From NCBI GenBank assembly GCA_013398955.1, contig VWPU01003220.1:310001-374000 (forward strand): a stretch of 64,000 nucleotides of DNA, given 5' to 3'. Positions 22,971 through 35,559 of this stretch are shown here, piece after piece (the stretch's first letter is position 1; each line of letters opens with the position of its first letter). Position numbers and translations under genes: made by a program. Source of the DNA: Callaeas wilsoni. Its lineage: Eukaryota; Chordata; Aves; Passeriformes; Callaeidae. The notes under the pieces were generated by a model. The model was given only the letters and a program-made list of their open reading frames with translations, did no database searches and was not told where the DNA came from.

Positions 22971-25289
22971 TTCTTCCTCTTACATTTTAAACAACATTGC
23001 TGATCAATAAAGTGCCTATCCTCATTTGTGGAACTTTGGTCTCAAATTCCTGAAGAGTTGGTACTTAATAAAGAGACTGAAGGCAGGCTTTCAGCAAGAG
23101 TGAGAATTCAGATATATTCCAGCATTTAGTTTTTTCCATTAACTAAATCCAGGGCAGCATGTTTGAACTCAGCCCATCCCTAAGGTGTTGCTGTGCTCTG
23201 TAAGGGAGCTCCATTAAGAATGCATTTGGCCAAAGTCCCTGCTTAGCACAGCAAAATTGAATTCCTTACTCACCACTTCCATTTACAGTACGCAGAATTT
23301 ATTTAACTAAGTTAGGCACCTTGGATCACCCTCTACGGACCATTATGAGATGCTGGGATGCCAAAGCTGGGCTCTTGTAGCTCATAAAATGGCTTGGAAG
23401 TTGAGAGCACTTCTATAAATTCTACAGGCAATACTTGAGTTAGTTCTGCTCCCTGCCTCTGCATCCTCACCCTGAGGACTGCTTCTTCCTACAGTCACCT
23501 TGGAAAATGCTTTTAGCATTTTAACAAAGTCAGGTCCAAGTTTCTCCCCCCATCAATCAGCAACAATGTTTTTATACATATTGCCAAATTCTCTACTTGG
23601 ACCAACAATTCTCCTTGAGTGACACTGAAAACTATTCAGAATGGAAAATGGTGGTTCAAAGTTTGACCCGTTCTGTATTGACTTGAGGGAGAACAAGAGT
23701 GTGCCATGTTGCTGAATGGCAACATCAATTTCTTAAACACTATGCTGTGAGATCAATGAAAATAAATCAATGCTTCACTTAAAAACGGTGTCATGGAAAG
23801 AAGTCTCTTACTCTTTCCCTTAAGAGATAAAAAAGAGGTAAAAGAACAGTATTTGCCGCACAAATAAGACAATAAACCAAATACTGGGAAAGTCCTAAAA
23901 AAATGCATTACCCTCTTTCACAGACTGCCACCAAATGGGATTATCTCAAAGCTCACTTATTTTTCTCCCTGTCATTAAGAGGAGCAGCTCATCCCTGAGT
24001 TTTACGAAACAAAACCTAGAGGTTTACCAAATAAAATGAGATTATCTCCTGCCTACAGAGCATAAGGACAGGGATGAGGATTTAAAATAAGGCAGGGGTG
24101 ATGTGACAGCAATGACAAGATTTATTATTACAAAGGCCTGGGAGAGCCCGAAAAAATGAGAACATTAAAACATGGGGACTATCACACTACCATTCCTCGC
24201 TGCAATTGAAGCATTTCTTCATTTCCAGTTAAGATAAATCTGAAAGAAATGCTGCTGAAACAGCATTATTTATATATTGTGTTAGGTATAGAAATGTGTT
24301 TTCAAATAGTTAAAATTAATCAGTTTCCTCATCCCATTTAATTAATTATGAGGGGTGAATTGTTGGAGAAGAGAGACCAGAAGAAGAAGGCATTCATGAT
24401 GGTTTAATTATGTTTTAACTGATGTCTTAGGAAATTTGAGAAACTGGCCAGAACACTGAATGGATGAGAATGTATTGTGATGCTCTTGTTATATCAAAGT
24501 GAATTGTGATCTTAGCAGAATTCTTATAACACTAAAATCCATCATTAATAAAGGTGCATTATTTTCAATTAACACTTATTTGCATACTGATGCAATGACC
24601 TGAATGGAGTAATCTTTTAGGGAAGTGTAACCCCATTATCTCTGAAATGCAGAAGGAACTGAATCCAAATTAATCTAGAAAAATTCATTTGGAATACACA
24701 ACTGGATGGCAAGAGTGGAAATGAATATCAAGGGATGGACTATTATTTCAAAAGTCTGCTCTAGGGAACAAGTACTGAGCAATAGCAACCCACTAATTTG
24801 CTTCTCGCTCACCCCTCCTCAGCCCCCCAAATAATAGATGTCTGTGACTACAATCGCGGAGAACATCCTCTAGGTTTGTGCATTCCAGCCTGTGCCCTAG
24901 ACAGCCGATATCCAGTACCCTTCACTCTGAGTTACAGACACAAAAGCATGGCTGTGAAGGGTTGGAAAGATGTGAAATGTAATGATTGCAGTTGTGCCAC
25001 GGAAGTAATAAAAACCTGAAAAGCGTGACTGATGAGGTCTTAGATAATGGATTAACTAGCAAATTGCCTGTAGTCCATCAAAGAACTAATGGAAATTTAC
25101 CCAAGGTACCTGCAGTATGCTGTAGGAGATGCATGTGGAGACCTCGAACCATGCAAATACAACATTACAGAGATGAATAGAGCAAGAACAGAACAGAGTG
25201 ATGTTAATAACTTCAGCTTACATGTATATTTCATGTATGTTAACCAATTAGAGCATAAAAAATGGCATGATGGGAACTATCTTGCAGAA

Positions 25290-25446
25290 GAGGGAAATGG
25301 TGGAATCACTGTCCCTGGAACAGTTTAACAACTGTGGAGCTGTGGTGCTCAGGGACATGGTTTAGCGGTGGACTTGGCAGTGCTGGTTTAATGGTTGGAC
25401 AGAATTATCTTAGAGGTCTTTTCCAACCTTACTGATTCTGTGATTC
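25290..25446 (+). repeat. CR1 LINE 3' end fragment
   Basis: The order AAATGGTGGAATCACTGTCCCTGGA, GACATGGTTTAGCGGTGGAC, ATGGTTGGACAGAATTATCTTAGAGGTCTTTTCCAACCTTA and GATTCTGTGATTC is typical of a bird CR1 subfamily whose end reads GATTCTGTGATTC. It is a different subfamily from the fragment 210 bp downstream. Confidence 0.87.
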
Positions 25447-25652
25447 AATGTACAGAGAACAGATAAAACATGAGTAAAGGAAAGATGCAACTTGAACTTT
25501 TAAAAAACTTTGACCTACTGGGCAGATGCTGCTGTGTGATGCTTGATCACTGACACACCGTGTTATATGCAAAAATGCAGCTACACAGGAGGAACTTAGA
25601 AACATTGCCCAAGCATTTAAGGGTTGGTTTTGGGAAAGCCAACGCTTTGAAC

Positions 25653-25743
25653 ATCCTGGTCTAGTGGAAGGTGTCCCTGCCCACGGCAAGGGCATTGGGA
25701 CTAGAGGTCCCCTCCAACCCAAACTTTTCTATGATTCTATTCA
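25653..25743 (+). repeat. CR1 LINE 3' end fragment
   Basis: Terminal piece with CATCCTGGTCTAGTGGAAGG, TGTCCCTGCCCACGGCAAGGG, GGACTAGAGGTCCCCTCCAACCCAAAC and the end TTTCTATGATTCTATTC. Same orientation as the neighbouring CR1 piece at 25290. Confidence 0.9.
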
Positions 25744-28700
25744 ATTATTGTAATCTTAAGCTGCAAATGCAGCTTAATGGAGTTAAACTGTAAATGCTCT
25801 CCCTCCAAAAAAGCATGAGGCTTTTTTGATTGGCCTTCAGGAAATGTAAAGAACAGCCCCCTTCTACAGAGCATGATTTCTCAGCAACCCGAAATGATAA
25901 ACATCTAATTTTTTATTCTACCAAGGCAAACTTCCCATTAATCATCCATTAGGGGAGCCTATGTCAGGCAAAATATTGGCAGAGGATGACTGCTTTTATC
26001 AGTGAAAAATGCTAAGATATCAGAAAATAAATTCTAAAGTCAGCTAATCATCTCAAATAGAGTTTCAGTTATTCTTGTAATTGGGGATGATTAGATTATT
26101 CTGTATACACATTAAGAAAAAAATAATTCACAGAAATATAGAACCTTTAAGTTCCAGCCAACTATGATTATTTAAAAAGTATTTATATTTTCATACAAGC
26201 ATTTTTTCAGATCTAATTACACTAAATGACTTCTGTTGGTACTTCATTCTTCCAAGAACAGTCTGCACAACTGATTTTTTAAAATGTTCTTTACCCCATG
26301 TAGCCCTATTACCAGTGTGATCAGAGGTAAAGCACAACATGAAAAACATATCCAGTGTTTCACTCTGAGTGAATGTTTTGAGTATTGCAAAATTCCTAGC
26401 ATAAAGATCACTCAGAGAGAATCTTACTGAAGTATTTGACCTAAATGTCAGCAGGTCTACTTTCTATCAGTACTCTAAGAGAGCATAAATGTTGTTTTCC
26501 TGAACCTCTCTTGTGGGTGTATTCTTTTTGGTATGTAATAAAGACATAATTAAAAGAAATATCCCCTTTATGCTGACCGAAAAGACAAAGTCCTTGACTT
26601 AGAAAGATACAGCTCTGCAGAGAAGTAACAGCCCTGAAAACACCATAGATTTATTTCTCTTGTTCTGCCTCTCATAGCAGAAATGGATGGAAGGCCAGGT
26701 ACATGTCATGCTTTCAAAGGAATGGCTATAGTCATGTATTTTCAATGGAGTTTTCCTCATGATCTTCGTTCCAGCACCTTAATAATATGTAAAAAGTCGG
26801 TGAGGGAGAGAGACTGGATCACCCTTTTCTTAAACCTGTTGGGGTTCTCTTGTTTATGACACATCATAAGTACAACCGGAGCCTAGGCGATATTGACCTG
26901 AAACTGAAGAATTAAAAGTACTCTTCTGATCCCATTAGAAAAACTTCCATTTGGGCTGCAATTAAAAAAAAACCCCAACCTTTTTCCACACAAAGAATTC
27001 AAGAATTTCAGATACAATTTGATGTCAGATTCTTCAGAGTTTCGTGACTTAAACAGTCTGAGATGACTTATTCAAAATATATTTATCTCCAATAACTGCA
27101 GTTGGGTGTCCTACAATGAAAAAACAGCTCATTGTAGTGCTCCAGCATCACCCAATATCTCTCTAACAATATAACTGTGTATCTTTAGGTCCTAAATCAA
27201 GGCAGAATCTGAGCTACTCAATTCCAGAATGATACCACTTATCTTCCTGGAGAAAGAACTCAGAGTGGATGGGAAATTCTTTGTGGTCTTTGAACAGGGA
27301 GAGATCTTATGAACAGTAACTTGGGAGTAAAATTCTTGCTAGCTCTAAGATTTTTGTCTGAGCTATGGGAGTTCATGACTCCTCAATTCACTCCACATTA
27401 CCGCTGGTTATATTGAATGCAAATGGGGTTTACTGATTTTGTAGAAGACATAATTATTGTGGAATGTTTAATAAATAAATTTAGAGTATTTCCCATATTT
27501 CATATATTTATCTATCTGCTCTTCCAAAGGAAAACAAAATTCCCTTTCAAATTGATGTCCCCAGTTGCTCTGGAATATATTTAGAACTCAAGGCAAGTAG
27601 AAAAATGAATGCAAATCTTTTGTGTAACATGCTGGGGTAGGTAATGCATTTCTATAGATGGAACACTAAAAGTACAACTGCAGCAGCTTAATATTTTATA
27701 AAATTTCCTAAAAAAGCAGCACTGAAATCTGAGTATAATTGAAGTGTCCTTTCCTAAAAACTCAAATGCCAACAAACAAAGTAGGGATTTTCCTTTCCTC
27801 ATCTTAATGCAAATTAGAGCTGCTGCACTGAAGCAAGGAAATTATAGCAACTAAGAAGTTTAGGGAAAGGAAACTTTAATCCTTCTGCACACTGTCCACA
27901 TTAGAAGGGAATATATTCTTATGTCTGTCCAAGCCTGATGTCTTTAGGATGGCAATATAGACAAATTAAAACTAAAGTAGCTGAAAATCCATCTACCATA
28001 CAAGACCTTCATACTCTATTGAGAGGAAAACAACCCCATTTTCTACAGGCTAAATTCAGCCATGATCCTTGCATTACGCTGGATAATTTTCAAGTCATTA
28101 ATTCAGTCAATTTGCCTATTCTTTCGTAAGTTCAATGAGAAAAACATCCTGTCTGTTGATTATTTCTTTTACAATTTTTTTCTCCAGACTTCTTGCAGTC
28201 AAAGCTGTTGCAATCCTCATTAAAGACAAAATTATCTGTTGAATTTTATCCAAATTTTTCAATTGTTTTGATATTCTTGAAGGAAACCTATTGGTAAGTA
28301 TTTATAAATGAATGACTACCTGCTGGTGGTGTACCAGACGAAGGCAGATAAATTGATCACTGAGGTCATTTAAAAGAAAGCCCTGTGTTTCTAATCACGT
28401 TCTATTTAAACATATTCTGAATTTCAGCATCGAGCAATAATACAAATTAAACTACAATTCTGAAACCATCAATTAAAAAAACATGACTGCATTAACACAG
28501 CAGCTATAATAAAGGTCATACTTCTTGACCTGTGTGAAAAGATGGCATATCATTCAGATATTGGAAGAAATTATCAGGCATTTGATTAATGAGGTCAGAT
28601 TTACAGGAAAATAGTTATTTACCACTAAACCAGCGAAACTCACCTGGCTGCCAGGTTTCATACCTGTTTTGCATGGGACTTAATAATCTGTCATTATTGC

Positions 28701-31700
28701 ACTTGCAGGAGATGTGGTAAGCTGTGGACTGCAAATTGAGCCATCATCTTCTAGCAGTAACCACTAGATTTGGCCAGATAGCAAGCCCAACACAGAAATT
28801 GATATGAAGTGTCTCATGGTCCACTTCTATTAATTCATATTTTGCTCTTCTTACTGATGTTCTAATTAATTATTAAAGTATAAGTAGATGAAGAGATTGT
28901 CAAAAACTTACCCAGAAAATTTACATCCAGTTCCATTTTGCAGAAAGATCTGCTAAAGTTCACAAGGCTTTCAAGATGAATCCACATGTAAATATCAACG
29001 ATGAAAGAGGAATTCTGATTTTTACTCCTGGAACATCTCATGATTCTGGCTTGAAACTAGAGTAAAGACTGATGACCCTAACTGCACTCTAGTTAGGGTT
29101 AACTTAAGCAGAATGAAACCTGTGTAAATCTGATTTGAAGAAGCACCATGCACTAAAGTCATGCCATAACTCATAACTCTAGCAGAGGCTTTAGGAACAT
29201 AGTTCTGACCTTGATAATGTTCCTGTAGCTCATCCTTTTTTCTGTAAAGAAGACCAGGTATGAAATCAGGACCAGTCACAAGTGTCGTAAACAGTATAAT
29301 GGGATAAATTTTCTATTAAATTAGTAACAAGTGGATGTCATAAAAATGTGTCTGTAATGCCATGTCTGGATGAAACTCTGGGCAGGATAACTCTGAGAGC
29401 AAATCTACTTTCCAGGACATCTCTCGGGACGTTACATCCACAGCTTCCCCCTGCAGCAGAGCCTTCTTGTCACAATAGCTTTCCATGCATGTGGCAATGC
29501 TTTGCCGGACAGTATAGAAAAGGAAAAATAACTTTCAATGCTGATTCTAAAAGGGCAACTGCATTGGGAATCTGCAAACCCTGTTAGAAACATTGCTTCT
29601 ACCTTGTTTCCTCCAGTGCTTCTGAAAATGGTTTTGATACTGTCTAGTCTCTGTTTTCAAGATGGGTTTACAAAGATACCTCTTTCCTTGTCCATAAATA
29701 CATGAAGAAATCACAGACGTTTTTCAAATCTAAGCTTTACTTCTTTTACAATAGTATTTCCTGAAGTATTCTCAGGAAAATGGAACATGACAGACAAAGT
29801 CTGACTGGCTGAGTACAGATGGGAACGGCGGAAAGGACTGAAATACGGCTTTGCATCTAGAACCATCTGCAAAAAAGTGGGAAAACACTGCTTGATGGCC
29901 ATTAGGCTATGCTTTCATTTTGTCATTGATAACCTATGATCCTTTTCTCTCCAAATTGTCTTACAGTCTCTGCTGAAAGGAGTAATAACTACAGTGGGTA
30001 TCTGCAGCCTCTCCCTGTACTCTAAAATTTCTCAGGGACATCAGGTGGAAAAAGCCTGTCTGCAGAGACAGTGCTTTTTAAAAGAAAAAGATTACAGATC
30101 TTTCCAGCTCCCAGAGTGAAATAAATATTGATACTTTTTGGAAATGGAAAGGACAGGTATCATTAGCAGCACACTAAGGTAAAAACTATTCCAACCTGAC
30201 ATAACTAAAATCTAAGTGCTTAGAAATATGAGGTTATAAAAACCCCAAAGCCTTCTATGTTGTTAAGTAACTTTTTCTGCCCTAATTTTTCCCAAAGCTT
30301 TCAGCTGCTGCCCACTATGTCAGGACCCTTTTAAACAACTAGAAGAAAGCTGCAGGAGCAGAAATCGCAATGTGTTATTGCCTTCTCTGTAACCAGGAGT
30401 TTATATAAAAGTAGATATTATTCTGTGCTAAGCAGGTGTGTTGATAATTGTAGCTGCCCAATATATTGGGTGAAGGAATGAGGTTGCCCTCAAGGTCGAT
30501 TAAAAAGCATAAGAAGTAGAATCTATGGAAAGTGGGTGAATGTTTAATTATTATAATTCCTGTTTGGTGAGGAACATCTGGCAAACTCTTCACCAGATAA
30601 CTCTGACGGTCTTTGTTTATTTGCTACATTAGTAGATAAAGCAATTAGAATAAGAAGTTTTAAGAGAAGAATGAGCCACACATAATCAGAGTCTTCACAA
30701 GGGATGGAGTTGGAGACATGGCAGAATGCAGATGTGCACACACACATATATAGACACACAGAGAGATATGTTAATCTCGGAAATAATTTTTTACTCCATT
30801 TGTTCTGAACACGAGGCACATTCACAGAGGGTCAAATCCTACTTGTCAAGACTGGTGTACAAGAGGAACAGAGACAGGGCAAGCAGTGTAAAACCTGCTG
30901 GGGCTGGCACACTGAGCTAGGTCCCTTTGGACACCAGCTTTAAGTATCCACCACCACACAAGCACCACTCACAGCAGAAATAGTAAAGTAGCTGCATCTA
31001 AACCAGGGTTTACTCAACAGGATGTCAGTGAAGCCTGGGAGGACCTGATTAGTACTTTTTTTTCTGTTACAAGAGTGGGGTGGCAGGGAATGACCAAATG
31101 GAGTTCCTGAGGAGCTCCTTATGATCCTCAGTTCAGGTAGGCAATTCCCCACATCCTCCCAGGCTCACCATAGCATTATTAGAGTAATTTCTATTTCTAA
31201 TGAGAAGTAAAAGGGTCAGCAAAGACTACTGGTCCCACTTAGCCTCATCGCTTAACTTGGCTGGGCTCCCTTCTCATAGATGGACTTCCTTGCAGTGAAA
31301 CTAAAGATCCTCCTCATTTGTCTTTATTGGAAGGAACTTTGAATGCAAATTCCCACTATCCTTTTCAGCAGTTATGTCCTGTTTCACACTGTTCTCAGCT
31401 TTGTTTCAACACAGCTGATTTGGAGAGCCTGTTCTACAGTGGCTTTATGACTTTTCTGTGTAAGATTTCAGGTAGAAAACTACTTAATAGGGCCAAGCAT
31501 CTTCTTTCTGTCACGTTGGCCAGTGTGCTGTGTGCCAATGCACATATTTAGATTTCCAACTTTGACTGTATTCACACAAGCTTTTATTTCAACAGGTTTT
31601 CATCTCTATGTTCATGGTCTAAGCCACTGTCTTGTACTTTTCCAGTTGAGAGCTGCACAAACCGACGGTGTCCTATTATAGCTGTTGACATGGAAACACC

Positions 31701-34700
31701 ATAAGCAACTATTTGTTGGATAAGACTGCTACTTCACAGGGAACAGACACAGCTTAAATGCATGTTTTGCTGATTCACTTTCAGCCATTTTAAGCCACAG
31801 ACAGTTTATGTTCACTTTCATGTCCTCCCCCTGCACTGATGGATCATGTTCAGAGTTTCTGCTTAGAAACGAGGCTGAAACTGTGTCTATCTTGGTTATA
31901 AAAATTTCACACAAATCCTATTCCCACATGAGGCCAAGATCATCCTCATCATCTTCTGGTTTGGATATTATTCTCGCTGACACTTTCTACTCTCTGAAAC
32001 AGAAAGCAGGCAGTCCCTCTAGGGAACGGAAAAGCACAATAGATGTGCGATGAAAAGCTATTAAGACATCTTTTACAAAAAGAAAAAGGTGTGCTGCTTC
32101 TGTAGAGCAGACATCACGTCAAGCACATTACTTGTTCTGGGAGATTATTTTAATAACTTATGAAACAGAACAATATGGAAAATGGCCACAAGCATGTACT
32201 CCTTATGCCTACTGAAGTTGCTAATAGTAAAGCTGTTTCACACCAGGCACTAATAATTCAGTACTGAGGACATGATTCCAGGTTTCAGCCGGTTATTTAA
32301 AACACAACAAGTTTTACTGAAAATATAAAGATAAGATGACTTAGGCAAGAATGGCTTTGATAAGGAGCTGCTTTATATTCTGTTTTCCACTCTGAACTTC
32401 AAGCAAAACGTGTTATCTCAGATTCCTGTAGGCCGTGGTTGATTCACACGGGGCTCAGTCCTTCCAGGTGCTCAGTACTGTGTGCAACAGCTTGTAATTT
32501 TGGACACAGAGTAGTCAGTGATTTGCAAAGACACAACCACATAGAAATAAATCTACTTTTTGCCCCTTTTTGACACAGCTGGAGAAAGACCCATTGATAA
32601 AAGGCTTGCTGGGCTGTTGTTTCATGCTGCAGCTAACGATGCATCGCACCACGTCTCTGGGAGGGATCGGCTGAACTCATTACACACCCAGTACCTAAGA
32701 GCAGCAGATATGATAAACATGAAGACATGAAGGAAAGAGCTGGTGTCAGATGCAGAGATGAGACTGTTTGACTGATGTGTTTACATGTTCAGTTTTCACT
32801 CTCCATTAACTGCTTCGTCTTTGTCTGTGAAATGTTATGAAGAATAGCAAACAAACATTTTTCCTTAACTGTTCATTAGTATCAACACTGCAAAAAACTA
32901 GCAGATGAATAAGAAATGCAGTAACTGTTAGGAAAAACCGTAATACCTTGTGAGGTGGCTAATAGTTTCAACTGACTAGATACCAAATATATTGATTTTC
33001 ACAGTCCTAGGGTATTGGTGAGACATATTGTTGTATTTACAGCATCACATTTTAGGGTGGTTTTTTTAGCACCAGACTGCCATCAAATGCTAAACCTAAA
33101 GGTCTTTTAATTGTGAGTAGTCCAAGATTAATAATTTTCACGTGCATCTTTCAGCTGAGAGTAGCATCAGCATTGTGAGTCTTAGGACACATCAGTTAAG
33201 GACCTGTGAAAATTTCACAGGCATAATACAAAGAAGCGTGAAACGCTCACAGTTCCCAATGACACCAAGAGGCCACTTTAAAAAAAAACCCAACAAAACA
33301 GTTTCTCTCCAGATATTCTCTGTTCTTCAATTTTTGGTTGAAATTTTTAATTTCTCATTTGCTCTGTTCTTAGCAGCAGAACGATGAAAATGTCAATTTT
33401 TGCAAATGCCTCTAAGCATATAAACAAGTTGATAATATTAGATAATAAGAAAATACTAGATTTGCTTTGCCAAAGACAAGAGCTGGTTTCATCTTCTTTT
33501 TTCATTTTACAGATAATCACGTGTTCTGTAAGCCAGATGCTTTTGCTCTAAACATGAAATTCAATGAAATAAATAACAATTACTGGATTTATTTCCCATT
33601 GTGTTAGGTGATTCTCATATTCCAGCATATCCCTCATCTTCCTCAGCTCCTCAGTGTTTCTGATAATTAATGAAGATCTGAGTGAACAGTTACTCAGTGA
33701 TACAGTTCAGCTTTTGAATGTCCCCCTGGAGAAAAGGTCTCTAAAGCATGCAGAGTGACCCTCCTTGCTTTGAAAAATAAAGATTTACACTATTTCCTTG
33801 GTTCTGAATCTGAGCAGCTCTCACTGAAGCCAGGGAGAATATTTGTGCCAGGAGGATGTAGAAAAGATTCTCATTTTCAGAGAAAGAACCATTAAAAAGT
33901 ACTAATTGGATATTCAGAAACTCTTACTTAACCAGGACATATGAAATGAGTAACATTCCAGCATTTCCAGTCTGAAAAGGAATTTCAAGTCCAATAAGTA
34001 ATTTCACAAATTTAGTTTGTGTGCGTACCTATCTGGTAATTTCCAAACATATCTGCCTTATGCTATTTATGACACATTTTCTGAATGCATGTTTCCATTC
34101 TGTGCTACAATTTGGACCATTCAATTGCCCAGGAATCTGAGGTAAGTGAAAAAACTGTATTAAAATTCCATCTTCCTCCACATACTGTTCAGTAAAGGGA
34201 ATTCTAATAGTTCTATCATGCCATTAAAGTACAGGAAAGGCTATGTAAGCTATAGCTATTTTCTCATTAAAACAACAACAACAAAAAGTCTAGGTGCCAA
34301 GCTCACTCACAGAAATCTCCAGAAATCTGTATTGACCTACAGTGCTGCAAAACCTGCAAGAAACTGCAGTTTGGAGGCTTCCAGATGCTGGAGTCATAAA
34401 CTCATCCACCTTGATGACCATGTACTGAGTGTATGTGGCTCCTCAGTAGGGCTAACTAAAGTGAAAAATGAATTCAGAAGGAATCCTGGGGAATAAGAAT
34501 ACGGGCAGAAAACCAGCCCAATTAAACAAGACTGTCAGTGTTTCAAAGCTATGTTGCAGAAGAATGCACGGACAAGAGTCAGAAGCCTGATGTTACAGCT
34601 TCTAGATATGAACACTCGTGTGTGTGTGAGAGAGCAAAAGAGAAAGATTTTCAGTGTGCGTGGGATTCAGGTCACTCAACTTGAAGTGTCTCTAATATTG

Positions 34701-35462
34701 ATGTTTACATCTCAGCTAATCACCTGAGGCTCCTTCCACTCAACTGTGAGAAAGAGACATTTTTAGGGCATGATTCGCCTGAGCAATTTTAGATGTCTGC
34801 TTCTGGATGACATGAATTGTACTCTGAAAGTGCCAAGTGCACTCCACTGACTCAAGGGAGATACTAGGCAACTAGCTTAAGTGAAGATTTTTGCAATGTG
34901 TATGTAGATATAGCATATAATTAACACTGACATATGTATTTGGATTTTCTTTATATACATATATACACACACACATACATCTCTTAAAAAAATATTCTCT
35001 CTCCTTGTAATGAGTATTTAATCAGGACCATTTCATACCTCTCTCTGGTCTCCTCAGTACCTCCTTCTGAAAACTTGCAATTATCTCTTCATTGCATTTC
35101 TCCTTCCAGACCTACATACTAGAGCTTTCCATCACCCAGCCTGATCTTATCATGTGTTCAGGTTTCACCACCATGATGTCTCCAAGAATTGCATTTCTCG
35201 GGTGGATTTCAGACTGCATTGCAACCGGCTGGGCAGATTCTCAGGAGAATTCTGCCCATGGAGCTTGACCTGATGTTCACTCGCCTGTGGGGGTTCACTG
35301 CCTCAGAAAAGACAGGGAGACTGAACAGTGGTTGTAAGATACATTGCATAAAACCAGCTTTGGATATCAGATTAAATCTTCACAAAGTGCCTTGCCTGAA
35401 TTTCAGTTGTAGCTCTGAGAACTTCAAAACTGAGAATTTCTGTGATGTGTTGAAAATCAAAG
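25744..35462. other. Intronic unique sequence, no gene seen
   Basis: Almost 10 kb of AT-rich intron with no transposable element that I recognise. It includes a small perfect hairpin (29075-29099) and a motif-rich candidate element near 32580. Open frames of 60-93 codons show no domain. Confidence 0.55.
34951..34980. repeat. TATA/CACA dinucleotide-like microsatellite
   Basis: A short mixed run of TATATACATATATACACACACACATACAT type, about 30 bp of alternating purine-pyrimidine sequence. Confidence 0.8.
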
Positions 35463-35467
35463 TCTCT

Positions 35468-35559
35468 CTAGTGGAAGATGTCCCTGCCCATGGCAGGGGT
35501 TTGAAACTACATGATCTTTGAGGTCTCCTCTAACCCAAACCATCTATGATTCTATGATA
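35468..35559 (+). repeat. CR1 LINE 3' end fragment
   Basis: Terminal piece: CTAGTGGAAGATGTCCCTGCC, CATGGCAGGGGTTTGAAACTA, CATGATCTTTGAGGTCTCCTC, AACCCAAACCATCTATGATTCTATGAT. About 90 bp of a 5'-truncated copy. Confidence 0.92.

Larger units (their letters stand above)
20021..25289. other. Intronic unique sequence, no gene seen
   Basis: AT-rich intron. It contains a MIR-like relic near 22540, an ATC/ACC triplet run near 22948 and a motif-dense stretch near 24540 with a perfect ATTTGCAT octamer (24578-24585). Open frames such as 21353-21640 (95 codons) have no recognisable domain. Confidence 0.55.

Noticed and set aside
34617..34640. TGTGTGTG run as a microsatellite
   Set aside because: Too short (about five units) to list separately.
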